Notes: a model not told the origin generated them from the letters alone. 64,000 nucleotides of DNA from Maccoyibacter sp900556645 (GCA_958349535.1 CATWDJ010000004.1:1-64000); one strand, 5' to 3'; counted from the stretch's first letter, positions 17,656 through 27,741 are shown. Translations and numbers: made by a program.

Positions 17656-19908
17656 TCAGTTCAATTTCCAGATGTCCTCATTATATTGTGCGATGGTTCT
17701 GTCGGAGGAGAAAAATCCTGCCTTGCTGATATTTACCAGCATTTTTTTCGCCCATGCGGTACGGTCCTCATAATCCCGAAGCATTTTCTCCTTGGTCTGC
17801 ATATAGCTTCTCCAATCCAGCAGGGTCATAAACCAGTCTTTGCTGATTAACTCATGGTGCAGCCGTTCCAGACTCTGAGCATTTCCGAGAGCTTTTAATT
17901 CATCGCTGACAATAAAATCCACTGCTTTTTTGATATCCTCATCCCTATCATAGAAATCTTTGGAAACATAGTCTGCATTTTTGTAATGCTCGATTACTGT
18001 CTCTGAGGATTCTCCGAAGACATAAATATTCTCTTCTCCCACCAACTCAGCAATCTCTACATTGGCTCCGTCCATAGTTCCGATGGGTACGGCTCCGTTT
18101 AGCATAAATTTCATATTTCCCGTACCGGAGGCTTCCTTGGATGCCAGGGAAATCTGCTCGTCGATGTCACATGCCGGAATCAGCTTTTCGGCTGCCGTCA
18201 CATTATAATTTTCCACCATTACTACTTTCAGGTATGGTGACACCTCCGGGTCCTTTGCAATAAACTCCTGCAAGCAGAGAATCAGATGGATAATGTCCTT
18301 TGCGATGGTATATGCCGGTGCTGCCTTAGCCCCGAAAATAACCGTAATCGGTGTTATAGGTCTGTTTCCTGCTTTGATGTCAAAATATTTGTAAATCACA
18401 TACAGGGCATTCATCTGCTGGCGTTTGTATTCATGGAGACGCTTAATCTGGATATCAAAAATAGAATTTTCATCCAACTCGATATTCTGGGTGGTTTTCA
18501 GATATTCTTTCAAACGCCTTTTTCCTGCCTTCTTCACTTCCAAAAGACTGTTTAAAGCTTGGGTATCCTCTGCAAAATCTCCCAGTTTTTCCAGTTCCAT
18601 GGCATCTTTTTTGAAGCCATCTCCTATCAGTCCCTCAATCCATGCCGTCAATTCCGGGTTGGCATGAAGCAACCAGCGGCGGAAGGTGATTCCGTTGGTC
18701 TTGTTGGTGAATTTTCCCGGATATAATTTATAGAAATGATTCAACTCATCCTTTTTCAATATCTCTGTGTGCAGGTGGGCAACTCCGTTTACACTGAAGC
18801 CATAGTGAATATCCATGTGTGCCATATGCACCAGATTGTCTTTGATAATATAGGTACTTTCGTCTGTAATCTCTTTTCTCACCTGATTATCCAGCTCCCG
18901 GATAATCGGCATAAGCTGCGGCACCGCTTTTTCCAGATACCACATCGGCCATTTTTCCAATGCCTCTGCTAAAATAGTGTGATTGGTATAAGCACAGGTA
19001 TTCCGCACAATGGTGATTGCCTCCTGCATGGCAATTCCTTCTTCCATCAAAAGACGAATCAGCTCCGGGATTACCATGGTCGGATGGGTATCATTAATCT
19101 GAATAACCACATAATCTGCCAAATCTCTCAGATTGCTGCCCCGCTCCTTTGCTTCCTCCAAAATCAGCTTTGCTCCGTTGCTGACCATGAAATACTGCTG
19201 ATAGACACGCAGCAATCTTCCTGCATCGTCGCTGTCATCCGGGTATAGGAACAGGGTCAGATTCTTTTTGATATCTTCCTTGTTAAATTCAATGCCTGCA
19301 CCCACGATGGATTCATCCACAGTTTCAATATCAAACAGATGAAGCTTGTTGGTACGGTTTCCGTATCCCACTACATCGATATCATAGAGTCTGGAAGTTA
19401 CCGTAAAACCTCCGAACAATACCTCGTAGGTTTTATCTGTCTTTGTCAGCCAGCTCTCATTTTCTATCCACGGATTCGGCAGTTCTTTCTGAGCGTTGTG
19501 TTCAAAGTCCTGTCGAAACAGTCCGTAGTGATAATTCAGACCGATGCCATCTCCCGGCAGACCTAAAGTGGCAATGGAATCCAAAAAACAGGCTGCCAGT
19601 CTTCCCAGTCCTCCGTTTCCCAAAGATGGTTCCGGCTCTATCTCTTCAATTTTAGAAAGGCTCTTGCCCTCTGCTTCCAATTCTTTTTTTACATCCTCAT
19701 AGATACCTAAATTTATCAGGTTATTGGACAGCAGCTTTCCAATCAAAAATTCCGCCGATATATAGTATAATTTTTTCTTACCTGTATTCTGTTCTTTTTC
19801 TCCTGCCATCTGCTTTGTCATTTCCAGCAGAGCAATATACAGTTCCTCATCGGAACACTGTGATATATTTTTCTGATATTTTTTTGTTACGGTTTCCTGC
19901 AATGTCAT
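17656..19908 (-). CDS. glgP: Glycogen/starch phosphorylase
   Basis: A 750-residue GT35 enzyme releasing glucose-1-phosphate from alpha-1,4-glucans. The PLP-binding signature EASGTGNMKFMLNGA is intact, with the phosphate/PLP loop GNGGLGRLAACFLDS near the N-terminus and NDTHP and RLHEYKRQ further on. The ATG at 19908 is chosen because GGAGG lies 8 bases upstream; the ATG at 19923 overlaps that site. Length is normal for clostridial forms, shorter than the approximately 815 of E. coli. It is monocistronic, divergent from the AraC-family gene that may regulate it. No other glycogen gene is nearby. Confidence 0.95.
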   Translation of the reverse strand: MTLQETVTKKYQKNISQCSDEELYIALLEMTKQMAGEKEQNTGKKKLYYISAEFLIGKLLSNNLINLGIYEDVKKELEAEGKSLSKIEEIEPEPSLGNGGLGRLAACFLDSIATLGLPGDGIGLNYHYGLFRQDFEHNAQKELPNPWIENESWLTKTDKTYEVLFGGFTVTSRLYDIDVVGYGNRTNKLHLFDIETVDESIVGAGIEFNKEDIKKNLTLFLYPDDSDDAGRLLRVYQQYFMVSNGAKLILEEAKERGSNLRDLADYVVIQINDTHPTMVIPELIRLLMEEGIAMQEAITIVRNTCAYTNHTILAEALEKWPMWYLEKAVPQLMPIIRELDNQVRKEITDESTYIIKDNLVHMAHMDIHYGFSVNGVAHLHTEILKKDELNHFYKLYPGKFTNKTNGITFRRWLLHANPELTAWIEGLIGDGFKKDAMELEKLGDFAEDTQALNSLLEVKKAGKRRLKEYLKTTQNIELDENSIFDIQIKRLHEYKRQQMNALYVIYKYFDIKAGNRPITPITVIFGAKAAPAYTIAKDIIHLILCLQEFIAKDPEVSPYLKVVMVENYNVTAAEKLIPACDIDEQISLASKEASGTGNMKFMLNGAVPIGTMDGANVEIAELVGEENIYVFGESSETVIEHYKNADYVSKDFYDRDEDIKKAVDFIVSDELKALGNAQSLERLHHELISKDWFMTLLDWRSYMQTKEKMLRDYEDRTAWAKKMLVNISKAGFFSSDRTIAQYNEDIWKLN

Positions 19909-19985
19909 GTCTGTTTCCTCCATTCATCAGCTTGCATTTTTCATTTCCGATAGATTCATTATAATTGCACATTTCCCTCTTTTTC

Positions 19986-20015
19986 TTGTAAAATACCACT
20001 CATTTATAGTACAAT
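19986..20015 (+). promoter_or_regulatory. Possible promoter of the AraC-family gene
   Basis: TTGTAA and TACAAT are 18 bases apart, 29 bases before the ATG at 20045. Facing the other way, a TATAAT-like -10 for glgP can be read at about 19960-19965, without a clear -35. Confidence 0.4.
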
Positions 20016-20044
20016 ACTATCATATTTAAGAATGGAGGTCTTTT

Positions 20045-20932
20045 ATGAATACTTTGCTGTATGAAGACTATCACGAAACCAAGTCCCATACCGGAAGTCA
20101 TTTTGCATACAACACCTACCTGTGTACCATCCCTCTTGATTTTTCTCATGTGCCACTTCACTGGCATGATGAGACTGAAATCATTTATATCAAACGGGGC
20201 GAAGGTATTATTACCGTGGATTTGCAGGAATACCATGTCCATGCCGGAAGTGTGATTTTAGTCTGTCCCGGACAGCTCCACTCCATTGCTCAGTATGAGG
20301 ATACACGTATGGAATATGAAAATATTATTTTTCATATGGATATTCTGCTGTCTAAAAATCCTGATATCTGCTCCACGGATTTTTTACTGCCGTTATCGGA
20401 CGGCAGAGTTTCCCTGTGTACCCACCTGACTCCCGACCTGCCTCATTACCGCGAGGTAGCAGACTGTCTGGATCGGGCCGATGAAATCTGCACCACTATG
20501 CCCAATGGATACCAGCTCTTTTTAAAAAGCCAGCTTTTCCAAATGTTCTATCTCCTTTTTACCCACTTCACCCAAAAGAGAGTTTCACACAAAGATTATG
20601 CCTCTTTTGATAAGATAAAATTCATCTTAAAATACGTGGAACAGCATTATGCCGAAAAAATAACCATTGAACAGATTGCCGACGAAACCGGTTTCAGCTC
20701 CTCGCATTTCATGAAATTTTTCAAACAGACTATGGGGATTTCCTTTACCTCTTATCTGAATGAATACCGATTGACTATGGCATCTCGGCGGCTTTTAACC
20801 TCTGATACCCCGGTTATTACCATTGCATCAGAAATCGGAATCGACAATGTTTCTTATTTTAACCGGATATTTAAAAGACGCTTCGGTGTTACCCCAAGCG
20901 TCTATCGCAAACAATATGGTTCGGTGTCTTAA
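20045..20932 (+). CDS. AraC-family transcriptional regulator with cupin sensor domain
   Basis: A 295-residue regulator. Residues about 20-110 form a cupin-like sensor barrel (HWHDETEIIYIKRGEG, GSVILVCPGQLHS). The last 100 residues carry two helix-turn-helix motifs of the AraC type (ITIEQIADETGFSSSHFMK and VITIASEIGIDNVSYFNR, ending GVTPSVYRKQYG). Such proteins usually sense a sugar or metabolite and activate nearby genes. It is divergent from glgP, so a carbohydrate role is reasonable but unproven. GGAGG precedes the ATG. Its stop overlaps the convergent pyk stop by 4 bases. Confidence 0.9.
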   Translation: MNTLLYEDYHETKSHTGSHFAYNTYLCTIPLDFSHVPLHWHDETEIIYIKRGEGIITVDLQEYHVHAGSVILVCPGQLHSIAQYEDTRMEYENIIFHMDILLSKNPDICSTDFLLPLSDGRVSLCTHLTPDLPHYREVADCLDRADEICTTMPNGYQLFLKSQLFQMFYLLFTHFTQKRVSHKDYASFDKIKFILKYVEQHYAEKITIEQIADETGFSSSHFMKFFKQTMGISFTSYLNEYRLTMASRRLLTSDTPVITIASEIGIDNVSYFNRIFKRRFGVTPSVYRKQYGSVS

Positions 20933-22347
20933 TCCACCGTATCCACCTTTATCATATTTGTGGTTCCCGAGGTTCCGATAGGAACTCCGGAAGTAATAAC
21001 CACTGTGTCTCCGCTATCTAAATAACCTCTTTTTTTTGCCTCCTCTACCGAATGAGCAAACAGCTCAAAGGTGTCCTTTTCCTCCGGTATTACCAATGGC
21101 GTCACGCCCCATGACATATTAATCTGGCGGCTGACCCTCTCTTCCATGGTACATCCGATAATATCACAGTCCGGACGATATCTGGAAATCTCTCTGGCGG
21201 TTCTTCCAGATTTTGTAACCGTCACAATGGCTTTTGCATTCAAATCATATGCCGTGGTACAGGTGGCATGGGAAATGGCATCTGTCACATCCGGGTTTGC
21301 CTGTCTCTCATATTGGAAGAAACGTTTTTTGTAATCAATATCTCTCTCTGTGCGATTGGCAATCCGAACCATGGTTCTAAGTGCCTCAATGGGATATTCC
21401 CCTGCGGCAGTTTCCCCGGAAAGCATAATGGCACTGGTACCGTCATAGATGGCATTGGCAACATCTGTGGTTTCCGCTCTGGTAGGTCTTGGATTCTTCA
21501 TCATGGAATCCAACATCTGTGTAGCTGTAATTACCTGTTTTCCCGCCTCATAAACCTTGCGGATAATCATTTTCTGGATAACCGGAACCTCTTCTCCCGG
21601 TATTTCTACACCCATATCGCCTCTGGCAATCATAATACCGTCTGCCGCTTCAATAATGGCATCGATATTTTCCACACCTTCACCGTTTTCAATCTTGGCA
21701 ATAATATTTATTTTTTCTCCGCCGTTCTCATCCAAAAGCTTTCGGATTTCCAATACATCCTCTGCGGAACGGGTAAAGGATGCCGCCACAAAATCCATCT
21801 CCTGCTCTATGCCAAAGAGAATATCCTTTCTGTCTTTTTCGCTCATATAAGGCATAGCCAGATGGATTCCCGGCACATTAATCCCTTTGTGGTTGGATAT
21901 GGCTCCGTGGTTCAGCACCCGGCAGATAATATCCTGCTCCCAAATCTCCTCCACCTTCATTCCCACCAGTCCGTCATCAATCAGAATCTTTGTTCCCACC
22001 TGAACGTCCTGTGCCAGCTGCGGGTAAGTGATGGTAACCTGCGAAGCATCTCCTTCCACCTCTCTTCCGGTGAGGATAAACTGCTGCCCTTCCTCCAAAA
22101 AGACCTTTCCTTCCTTAAAATTTTTCAGACGAATTTCCGGTCCCTTGGTATCTAACAGTGCCGCCACCGGCTTCTGACATTTCTCTCTCAGCTTACGAAG
22201 CTGTTCCATCCTTCCTCCCTGCTCTTCATGAGAGCCGTGGGAAAAATTAAATCTGGCAACATTCATTCCCTCTAAAATCAACTGTTCCAATATTCCTTCT
22301 TTGTCCGTGGATGGACCTAATGTACATACAATTTTTGTTTTTCTCAT
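20929..22347 (-). CDS. pyk: Pyruvate kinase
   Basis: A 472-residue glycolytic enzyme converting PEP and ADP to pyruvate and ATP. Landmarks: RKTKIVCTLGPS at the N-terminus, ARFNFSHGSHEE, the catalytic-lysine segment IIAKIENGEGV, and the metal/substrate loop ARGDMGVEIP. It lacks the extra C-terminal PEP-utiliser domain found in bacilli. Its ATG overlaps the stop of the upstream permease gene (ATGA, 4 bases), implying coupled translation. Its stop overlaps the convergent AraC-family gene, so there is no dedicated terminator in between. Confidence 0.97.
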   Translation of the reverse strand: MRKTKIVCTLGPSTDKEGILEQLILEGMNVARFNFSHGSHEEQGGRMEQLRKLREKCQKPVAALLDTKGPEIRLKNFKEGKVFLEEGQQFILTGREVEGDASQVTITYPQLAQDVQVGTKILIDDGLVGMKVEEIWEQDIICRVLNHGAISNHKGINVPGIHLAMPYMSEKDRKDILFGIEQEMDFVAASFTRSAEDVLEIRKLLDENGGEKINIIAKIENGEGVENIDAIIEAADGIMIARGDMGVEIPGEEVPVIQKMIIRKVYEAGKQVITATQMLDSMMKNPRPTRAETTDVANAIYDGTSAIMLSGETAAGEYPIEALRTMVRIANRTERDIDYKKRFFQYERQANPDVTDAISHATCTTAYDLNAKAIVTVTKSGRTAREISRYRPDCDIIGCTMEERVSRQINMSWGVTPLVIPEEKDTFELFAHSVEEAKKRGYLDSGDTVVITSGVPIGTSGTTNMIKVDTVD

Positions 22348-23486
22348 TCCTGCTCCTCTCTAACTACAGATTTCTGTTTCAAACGAAATCTGACATTTTC
22401 CTTTAACAACGCGTACAGCACCGAACACAGTGGGATGAAGAATATCATTCCCACAATTCCATATAGCTTTCCACCTACGGTTACAGCTAACAGTACCCAG
22501 ATGGACGGCAGACCGATGGAGCCGCCTACCACATGGGGATAAATCAAATTTCCTTCTATCTGCTGTATAATCAAAAACATAATCAAAAATCCCAACGCCT
22601 GCATCGGATTTACCACAGCAATTAAAAGACAGCCGATAAAACATCCGATGAAAGCTCCCCAGATTGGAATTAACGCTGTGACTGCAATCAAAACGCTTAT
22701 CAGCAATGCATAAGGCATTCGGAAAATTAACATTGCCACAAAGAATAAACTTCCCAGAATACACGCTTCTAAACACTGTCCCGATATAAAATTCTGAAAA
22801 GTAACACTGGCCAGTTTCCCGGTTTTCCAGATATTTTGTGAAATATCCGGTTTTAAATAGGCATCCAACACATGTCTGGTCTGCTGCTTCAGCTTTTCCT
22901 TTTGGGATAGAATATAAATGGCAAAAATCAATCCGATAAAGAAATTCAACATTCCTCCAAGAGTTCCCGTAACCGTCTGCATTGCTACCCCGCCGGACTG
23001 CTGCATCTTTTCATTCACAAACCCCAGCACCTCATTGACAATACGTTCACTGCTGAGATTTACCTTCCCGATGGTGTCTGCAAACTGGGGATATTTCTCA
23101 GAAAGCTCTGCCTGATAATCATTCATATTCTCCATTGCCTGAGGCACTGACTGCACAATACTGCTGACGGTCTTGGTCAACTGCGGTACAATCAGAGCTA
23201 ATACCGCACTGATAATCCCAAACACCAATACCAGTGTCAGCACTATAGCCAGAGGTCGTTTGATTTTTTTGAATTTAGGACTTCGCAACACTTTATTTTC
23301 CATAAATCTCATTGGTACATTCAGAAAAAATGCAATAGCAATACCAACGAAAAAGGGCATAAATACCGACAAGAATCCTGCCACTGCATGGTATACGCTT
23401 CCAAAATTCAATGCTACCGCCAACAGGATTACGGTAAAGCTGATTAATCCCAAGGCTACTAGTATTTTTCTGGTTTCTTTTTTCAT
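22344..23486 (-). CDS. AI-2E family (UPF0118) membrane transporter
   Basis: A 380-residue protein with paired N-terminal helices, a hydrophilic middle region (KTVSSIVQSVPQAMENM...), and four to five C-terminal helices containing GNLIYPHVVG, a hallmark of the AI-2E/PerM/YtvI family. Members have been linked to autoinducer-2 export, Na+/H+ exchange and sporulation, so the name does not fix the substrate. The ATG at 23486 has AAGGAG just upstream and is preferred to the codon at 23528. It lies 46 bases after the P-type ATPase and overlaps pyk by 4 bases. Confidence 0.85.
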   Translation of the reverse strand: MKKETRKILVALGLISFTVILLAVALNFGSVYHAVAGFLSVFMPFFVGIAIAFFLNVPMRFMENKVLRSPKFKKIKRPLAIVLTLVLVFGIISAVLALIVPQLTKTVSSIVQSVPQAMENMNDYQAELSEKYPQFADTIGKVNLSSERIVNEVLGFVNEKMQQSGGVAMQTVTGTLGGMLNFFIGLIFAIYILSQKEKLKQQTRHVLDAYLKPDISQNIWKTGKLASVTFQNFISGQCLEACILGSLFFVAMLIFRMPYALLISVLIAVTALIPIWGAFIGCFIGCLLIAVVNPMQALGFLIMFLIIQQIEGNLIYPHVVGGSIGLPSIWVLLAVTVGGKLYGIVGMIFFIPLCSVLYALLKENVRFRLKQKSVVREEQE

Positions 23487-23532
23487 GTATTTCTCCTTTT
23501 TTGCGGGAGTTTCCGGTAACATCTTCATTCTA

Positions 23533-26139
23533 CTATCTTTTCCTGATTTTGTCTGCTATAAACTTGATAAATTGTATCTCAAAGAGATTTAAAACGGAAC
23601 ATCCATAAATGACCGCCAAATAAAAGCTGTTCATGTACTCCACGCCGAAAAGGCTGCTGAGTCCCGGAGCAAAAAGTACCAGATTTAAAATTGCAAAACC
23701 TGCCACGAATGCCAGATTGAGATACCGGTTATTCCACATTTCCCTGCGAAACAAAATGCATTTATCTGATTTTGAATTAAAGCCATGCACTAACCGTGAA
23801 AGACACAGCGTGGAAAATGCCATGGTACACGCCATATCACGATTCATCCGAAGCCCTACATAGAAAGCTATCATGGTATTGACACCGATAACCGCTCCCT
23901 CTATCAGGATTCCCCGCAGAAATTCTCTTGTCAGTATCCCTTCTTCTCTGGGACGTGGTTTTTCCTTCATCACTTCTGCCGAGTGCGTATCCAGTCCCAG
24001 AGCGATTGCTGGAAGACTGTCTGTCATCAGATTGATAAACAATAGCTGCACCGGGATATACGGAGTTGGCAGATTTGCAATAGCCGCATACAGGACAGTC
24101 AAAATTCCCGCCATATTTCCCGATAACAGAAAACGGATGGATTTCTTAATATTCCGGTAAATATTCCTTCCTGTCTCCACCGCTTTTACGATGGTGCGGA
24201 AATTATCGTCCATCAAAATCATCGCCGCAGCATCTTTTGCCACCTCGGTTCCGGTAATTCCCATTGCCACTCCGATATCTGCCTGTTTTAATGCCGGAGC
24301 ATCGTTGACACCGTCACCTGTCATGGACACGATGTTTCCCTTTTCCTGCCATGCCTGCACAATACGTATCTTATGTTCCGGCGAAACCCTTGCATAAACC
24401 GCAATATTCTCCACCTTCTCTGCCAGCTCCCGGTCACTCATTTTCTCCAATTCTCTTCCCTCTAAGGCTTCGTATCCCTCCCGAAGGATTCCAAGCTCTT
24501 CTGCGATTGCCATAGCTGTAATCTTATGATCTCCGGTAATCATAACCGGATGTATCCCTGCCTGTAGACATTTTTCTACCGCCTCTTTTGCCTCTTCTCT
24601 TGGCGGGTCAATCATTGCCACCATTCCCAGATAAGTCAGCTTTTTTTCATCCTCCATACACAGTGCCGGATTCTGAATCGGCTTTGTGGCAAAGGCAAGA
24701 ACCCGCAATCCCTTTTGGGAAAAATGTTCGTTGGTATCCAGAATCAATTTGCGGTCTTCCTCCGTAATGGGATGGATTCCATCACTGGTTTCTATTTTGT
24801 CCACCCTTCGCAACAGCTCATCCACTGCACCTTTGGTAACCATGTACTTTTTGTCCCGTATCTCATATGCCACCGACATCAGCTTCCGGTCAGAATCAAA
24901 AGGCAGCTCTCCGATTCTGGGGTACTCCTTCCTAACCTCTTCCGATGAAATTCCATGTCTATCCGAAAAATACAGCAGTGCCAGCTCCGTGGGATCACCT
25001 ATCTCTTTTCCGTCATCATTGCAGGAATCGTTACAGATAATTCCTGCAAACAACAGCTTTCTTTCGATTTTTCCACTGCAATTCCATACTTCCTCTTTTT
25101 GACTTTCCATATCGGCAAAAACTTCTTTTACGGTCATTTTATTCTGTGTCAATGTTCCGGTCTTATCGGAACAGATAACCGAAACACTTCCCAAACCTTC
25201 CACCGCCTGCAATTTCCGCACAATCGCCTGTTCCTTTACCATTTTTCTGGTTCCAAATGCCAGCACGATGGTAACAATGGAGCTCAAAGCCTCCGGGATT
25301 GCCGCCACCGCCAAGGCAATGGCAAAGATAAATGCCTCTAAGATGGTCTCCCCCCGCAAAACACTCATACCGAAAATTAACCCACAGATAATCAGAATCC
25401 CCACGGATAAATACTTTCCGAAATTGTCCATGCTGACCTGCAAAGGGGTACGTTTTTCTTTGGTCGTGTTCAAAAGCCGGGCTATCTTACCCACTTCCGT
25501 ATCCAAACCGGTTTTGGTTACCACATACTTTCCTCTTCCCCCTACCACAAAACTGCCGGAGAACACCATGTTACTCTGATCCCCCAGCACCGCTTCTGTG
25601 TTTAGTGCCTCTGTCTGTTTCTCAATACAGATACTCTCTCCCGTCAATGCACTTTCATTGATTTTTAGTCCTGCATTTTCCAGAAGCCTTCCGTCTGCTC
25701 CGATGGAATCCCCCGCCTCAATACAAACAATGTCTCCTGGAACAATCTCGGAATTGGATATCTGACAGAGCACTCCCTCCCGAAACACCTTTACCTGGGG
25801 CATTGCCAGTTCCTTTAAGCTTTCCAGCGAATGTTCCGCCTTTATCTGTTGTACCGTTCCCAGTACTGCATTCATGGTAATGACCGCCACAATGACAATA
25901 CAGCTTTCCAAATCTCCCAACACTGCGGAGATTACCGCTGCCGCAATCAGAATCAACACCAGTACATCTGCGAACTGTCCTAAAAAAATCAAGGGAACCG
26001 GTTTTTTCTTTCCCTCCGGCAATTCATTTTTTCCATACTGCTGCTGACGCTTTTGCACTTCCACCGGATGCAGTCCTTCCAACCGGCTTTCCATTTCTTC
26101 CAAGACTTCTGAACCGGTTTTTTGATACATTTTTTCCAT
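23533..26139 (-). CDS. P2A-type cation ATPase, probable Mn2+ (or Ca2+) exporter
   Basis: An 868-residue P-type pump. The actuator motif is LTGES, the phosphorylation site CSDKTGTLTQNK, the hinge MTGDGVNDAPALKQADIGVAMG, and there are ten predicted helices. Helix M4 has IPEAL and M6 NLMTDSLPAIALGLD, as in SERCA/PMCA-like Ca2+/Mn2+ pumps. The N-terminal cation-ATPase domain starts near residue 10. The ATG at 26139 has GGAGG upstream and is preferred to the one at 26151. The gene sits behind a yybP-ykoY riboswitch, which senses Mn2+ and in Lactococcus controls the related pump YoaB; this points to Mn2+ efflux rather than Ca2+ alone. Confidence 0.92.
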   Translation of the reverse strand: MEKMYQKTGSEVLEEMESRLEGLHPVEVQKRQQQYGKNELPEGKKKPVPLIFLGQFADVLVLILIAAAVISAVLGDLESCIVIVAVITMNAVLGTVQQIKAEHSLESLKELAMPQVKVFREGVLCQISNSEIVPGDIVCIEAGDSIGADGRLLENAGLKINESALTGESICIEKQTEALNTEAVLGDQSNMVFSGSFVVGGRGKYVVTKTGLDTEVGKIARLLNTTKEKRTPLQVSMDNFGKYLSVGILIICGLIFGMSVLRGETILEAFIFAIALAVAAIPEALSSIVTIVLAFGTRKMVKEQAIVRKLQAVEGLGSVSVICSDKTGTLTQNKMTVKEVFADMESQKEEVWNCSGKIERKLLFAGIICNDSCNDDGKEIGDPTELALLYFSDRHGISSEEVRKEYPRIGELPFDSDRKLMSVAYEIRDKKYMVTKGAVDELLRRVDKIETSDGIHPITEEDRKLILDTNEHFSQKGLRVLAFATKPIQNPALCMEDEKKLTYLGMVAMIDPPREEAKEAVEKCLQAGIHPVMITGDHKITAMAIAEELGILREGYEALEGRELEKMSDRELAEKVENIAVYARVSPEHKIRIVQAWQEKGNIVSMTGDGVNDAPALKQADIGVAMGITGTEVAKDAAAMILMDDNFRTIVKAVETGRNIYRNIKKSIRFLLSGNMAGILTVLYAAIANLPTPYIPVQLLFINLMTDSLPAIALGLDTHSAEVMKEKPRPREEGILTREFLRGILIEGAVIGVNTMIAFYVGLRMNRDMACTMAFSTLCLSRLVHGFNSKSDKCILFRREMWNNRYLNLAFVAGFAILNLVLFAPGLSSLFGVEYMNSFYLAVIYGCSVLNLFEIQFIKFIADKIRKR

Positions 26140-26227
26140 AAATTCCTCCATTTCTATAAACTTTCCTTTCGGAATGTTTCAGCGGAGTCTCTCTTATCTT
26201 TTCCGTATACGGCAATTCCCCTATACG

Positions 26228-26270
26228 AAAAAAAGAGACTCCTGCTGTAATTTCTTACAACAAAAGTCTC
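26228..26270 (-). terminator. Riboswitch-controlled terminator of the P-type ATPase gene
   Basis: A 16-bp minus-strand hairpin (GAGACT...AGTCTC outer arms at 26270-26265 and 26240-26235, GAAA tetraloop) is followed by seven T residues (26234-26228). Its 5' arm reuses the last bases of the aptamer's closing stem, so terminator and ligand-bound aptamer exclude each other: an ON switch. Confidence 0.9.
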
Positions 26271-26358
26271 GCTGCTTCGTTACGAACCGGATGCCTTGTC
26301 TGCATCGTAATGACGGCTTCGTAAACACCCTGTCCCAGAGTGCCAACTACTCCCTTTT
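26259..26358 (-). ncRNA. yybP-ykoY (Mn2+) riboswitch aptamer
   Basis: Read on the minus strand, the element opens with AAAAGGGAGTAG and closes with AGCGAGACTTTTGTT, the conserved ends of the yybP-ykoY family; AAAAG and CTTTT pair as P1. The inside contains several short stems (such as ACGAAGC and the CATCCGG/TTCGTAACGAAGC part) closing a multi-way junction. This family binds Mn2+ and activates efflux genes. It lies about 120 bases upstream of the P-type ATPase, with the terminator above between them. Confidence 0.85.
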
Positions 26359-26423
26359 ATTAAAATTAGGATATCAGAACCCATTCCTGCGGTCAATGAA
26401 TTCTAAAAACCTTTACACTTTCT

Positions 26424-27698
26424 TTACGCCTCTTCTTTGTCCTCCGGCTCAGGAAGAATCATACGAATCTTCTCCACTCTTTTCTTATCCATGGATTCTA
26501 CAATCAGCTTTACACCGTCTTCTGTCACTACGCTCTCTCCCGGTTTTGGGAAATGATCCAACAACTCAATCAGATAGCCGCCGATGGAATCATAATCCTC
26601 CGACTCAAAATCCAATCCCAGTTCTTCGCATAGGTCTTCCAGATTCTGGGAACCCAAAACCTCGTATTCCCGGTCTCCCAGCCATACAATAGGGTCCTCC
26701 TCGTCTCCGTCATACTCATCTCGAATCTCCCCTACGATTTCCTCCAGCAAATCTTCCAATGTAATTAAGCCTGCCGTTGCACCATATTCATCCAATACAA
26801 TGGCCACACTGATAGATGAGCTTCTCATATCCATAAACAGCTCCGCTGTATTTTTATGCTCATAGGTATAATAGGGCTTTCTCAACACATCTTTGATATG
26901 AAAAGCCTCCTTGTCCTCACAGAGCAATAAATCTTTCATATTGAGAATACCAATTACATTATCGGTTGTATCCTCATACACCGGAAGTCTTGTGAATTTA
27001 TCCTTGCGGAAAATCTCCAGTACCTCTTCATAGGTAGCATCCAAAGGTGCAAATGTCATATCTATTCTCGGTACCATAACTTCTTTTGCCTGTGCATCGC
27101 CAAAATCAAAGAGATTATTAATCATCTCCTTTTCTTCCGTCTCAATGACACCAGTCTCATGGGATACGTCCACAATAGTTCTGAGTTCTTCCTCTGTCAT
27201 CAGATTCTGACTGGCATTGGGGTCTACCCGCAATATCCGTAAAAACACCATTGCAATCTGATTTACCAAAAAAATCACCGGCGTCAGAATCTTCATCAGC
27301 CAATAGATGACATTTGCATATGCCAGTGCCAATTTATCCGCATGAAGGGTTGCCAGAGTCTTCGGAGAAATTTCTCCAAATACCAGTATCAACAAGGTCA
27401 GAACTCCCGTGGCAATTCCCGCTCCCTTACTGCCTAATACTTCAATGGCTAAAGTAGTGGCAATGGAGGATGCCGAAATATTTACGATATTATTTCCAAT
27501 CAAAATGGCACTCAGCATCTTACCGGAATCATCCGTTATCTTCAGCACAGTGGCTGCCCGCTTGTTGCCTTCCTCACACAGGGTTCTCATCCTTATTCTG
27601 CTTACGGTGGTAAGTGCCGTTTCCGCCGACGAAAAGAATGCCGACAGCATCAATAAGATTACCAGACTTATCAGCCGTATCGCCTCGCCTGAATCCAA
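26424..27698 (-). CDS. CorC/HlyC-type (CNNM-like) membrane protein with CBS pair
   Basis: A 424-residue protein. The N-terminal DUF21 domain has four hydrophobic segments and the signature FFSSAETALTTVSR. Then come tandem CBS domains (MVPRIDMTFAPLDATYEE, RLPVYEDTTDNVIGIL, VLDEYGATAGLITLEDLLEEIVG) and a C-terminal CorC_HlyC domain. Relatives (CNNM/CorC/MpfA) export Mg2+ or modulate divalent-metal balance; the haemolysin name is historical. It follows the ParA-like gene by 43 bases. The Mn2+ riboswitch lies downstream, so two divalent-cation genes sit side by side. Confidence 0.9.
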   Translation of the reverse strand: MDSGEAIRLISLVILLMLSAFFSSAETALTTVSRIRMRTLCEEGNKRAATVLKITDDSGKMLSAILIGNNIVNISASSIATTLAIEVLGSKGAGIATGVLTLLILVFGEISPKTLATLHADKLALAYANVIYWLMKILTPVIFLVNQIAMVFLRILRVDPNASQNLMTEEELRTIVDVSHETGVIETEEKEMINNLFDFGDAQAKEVMVPRIDMTFAPLDATYEEVLEIFRKDKFTRLPVYEDTTDNVIGILNMKDLLLCEDKEAFHIKDVLRKPYYTYEHKNTAELFMDMRSSSISVAIVLDEYGATAGLITLEDLLEEIVGEIRDEYDGDEEDPIVWLGDREYEVLGSQNLEDLCEELGLDFESEDYDSIGGYLIELLDHFPKPGESVVTEDGVKLIVESMDKKRVEKIRMILPEPEDKEEA

Positions 27699-27741
27699 AA
27701 AATCACTCTCCTTTGCTTATGCAATAATATAACGTATCTCT

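Noticed and set aside
21268..22155. 295-codon plus-strand frame
   Set aside because: Lies entirely inside pyk on the opposite strand; composition and lack of a ribosome site mark it as a shadow.
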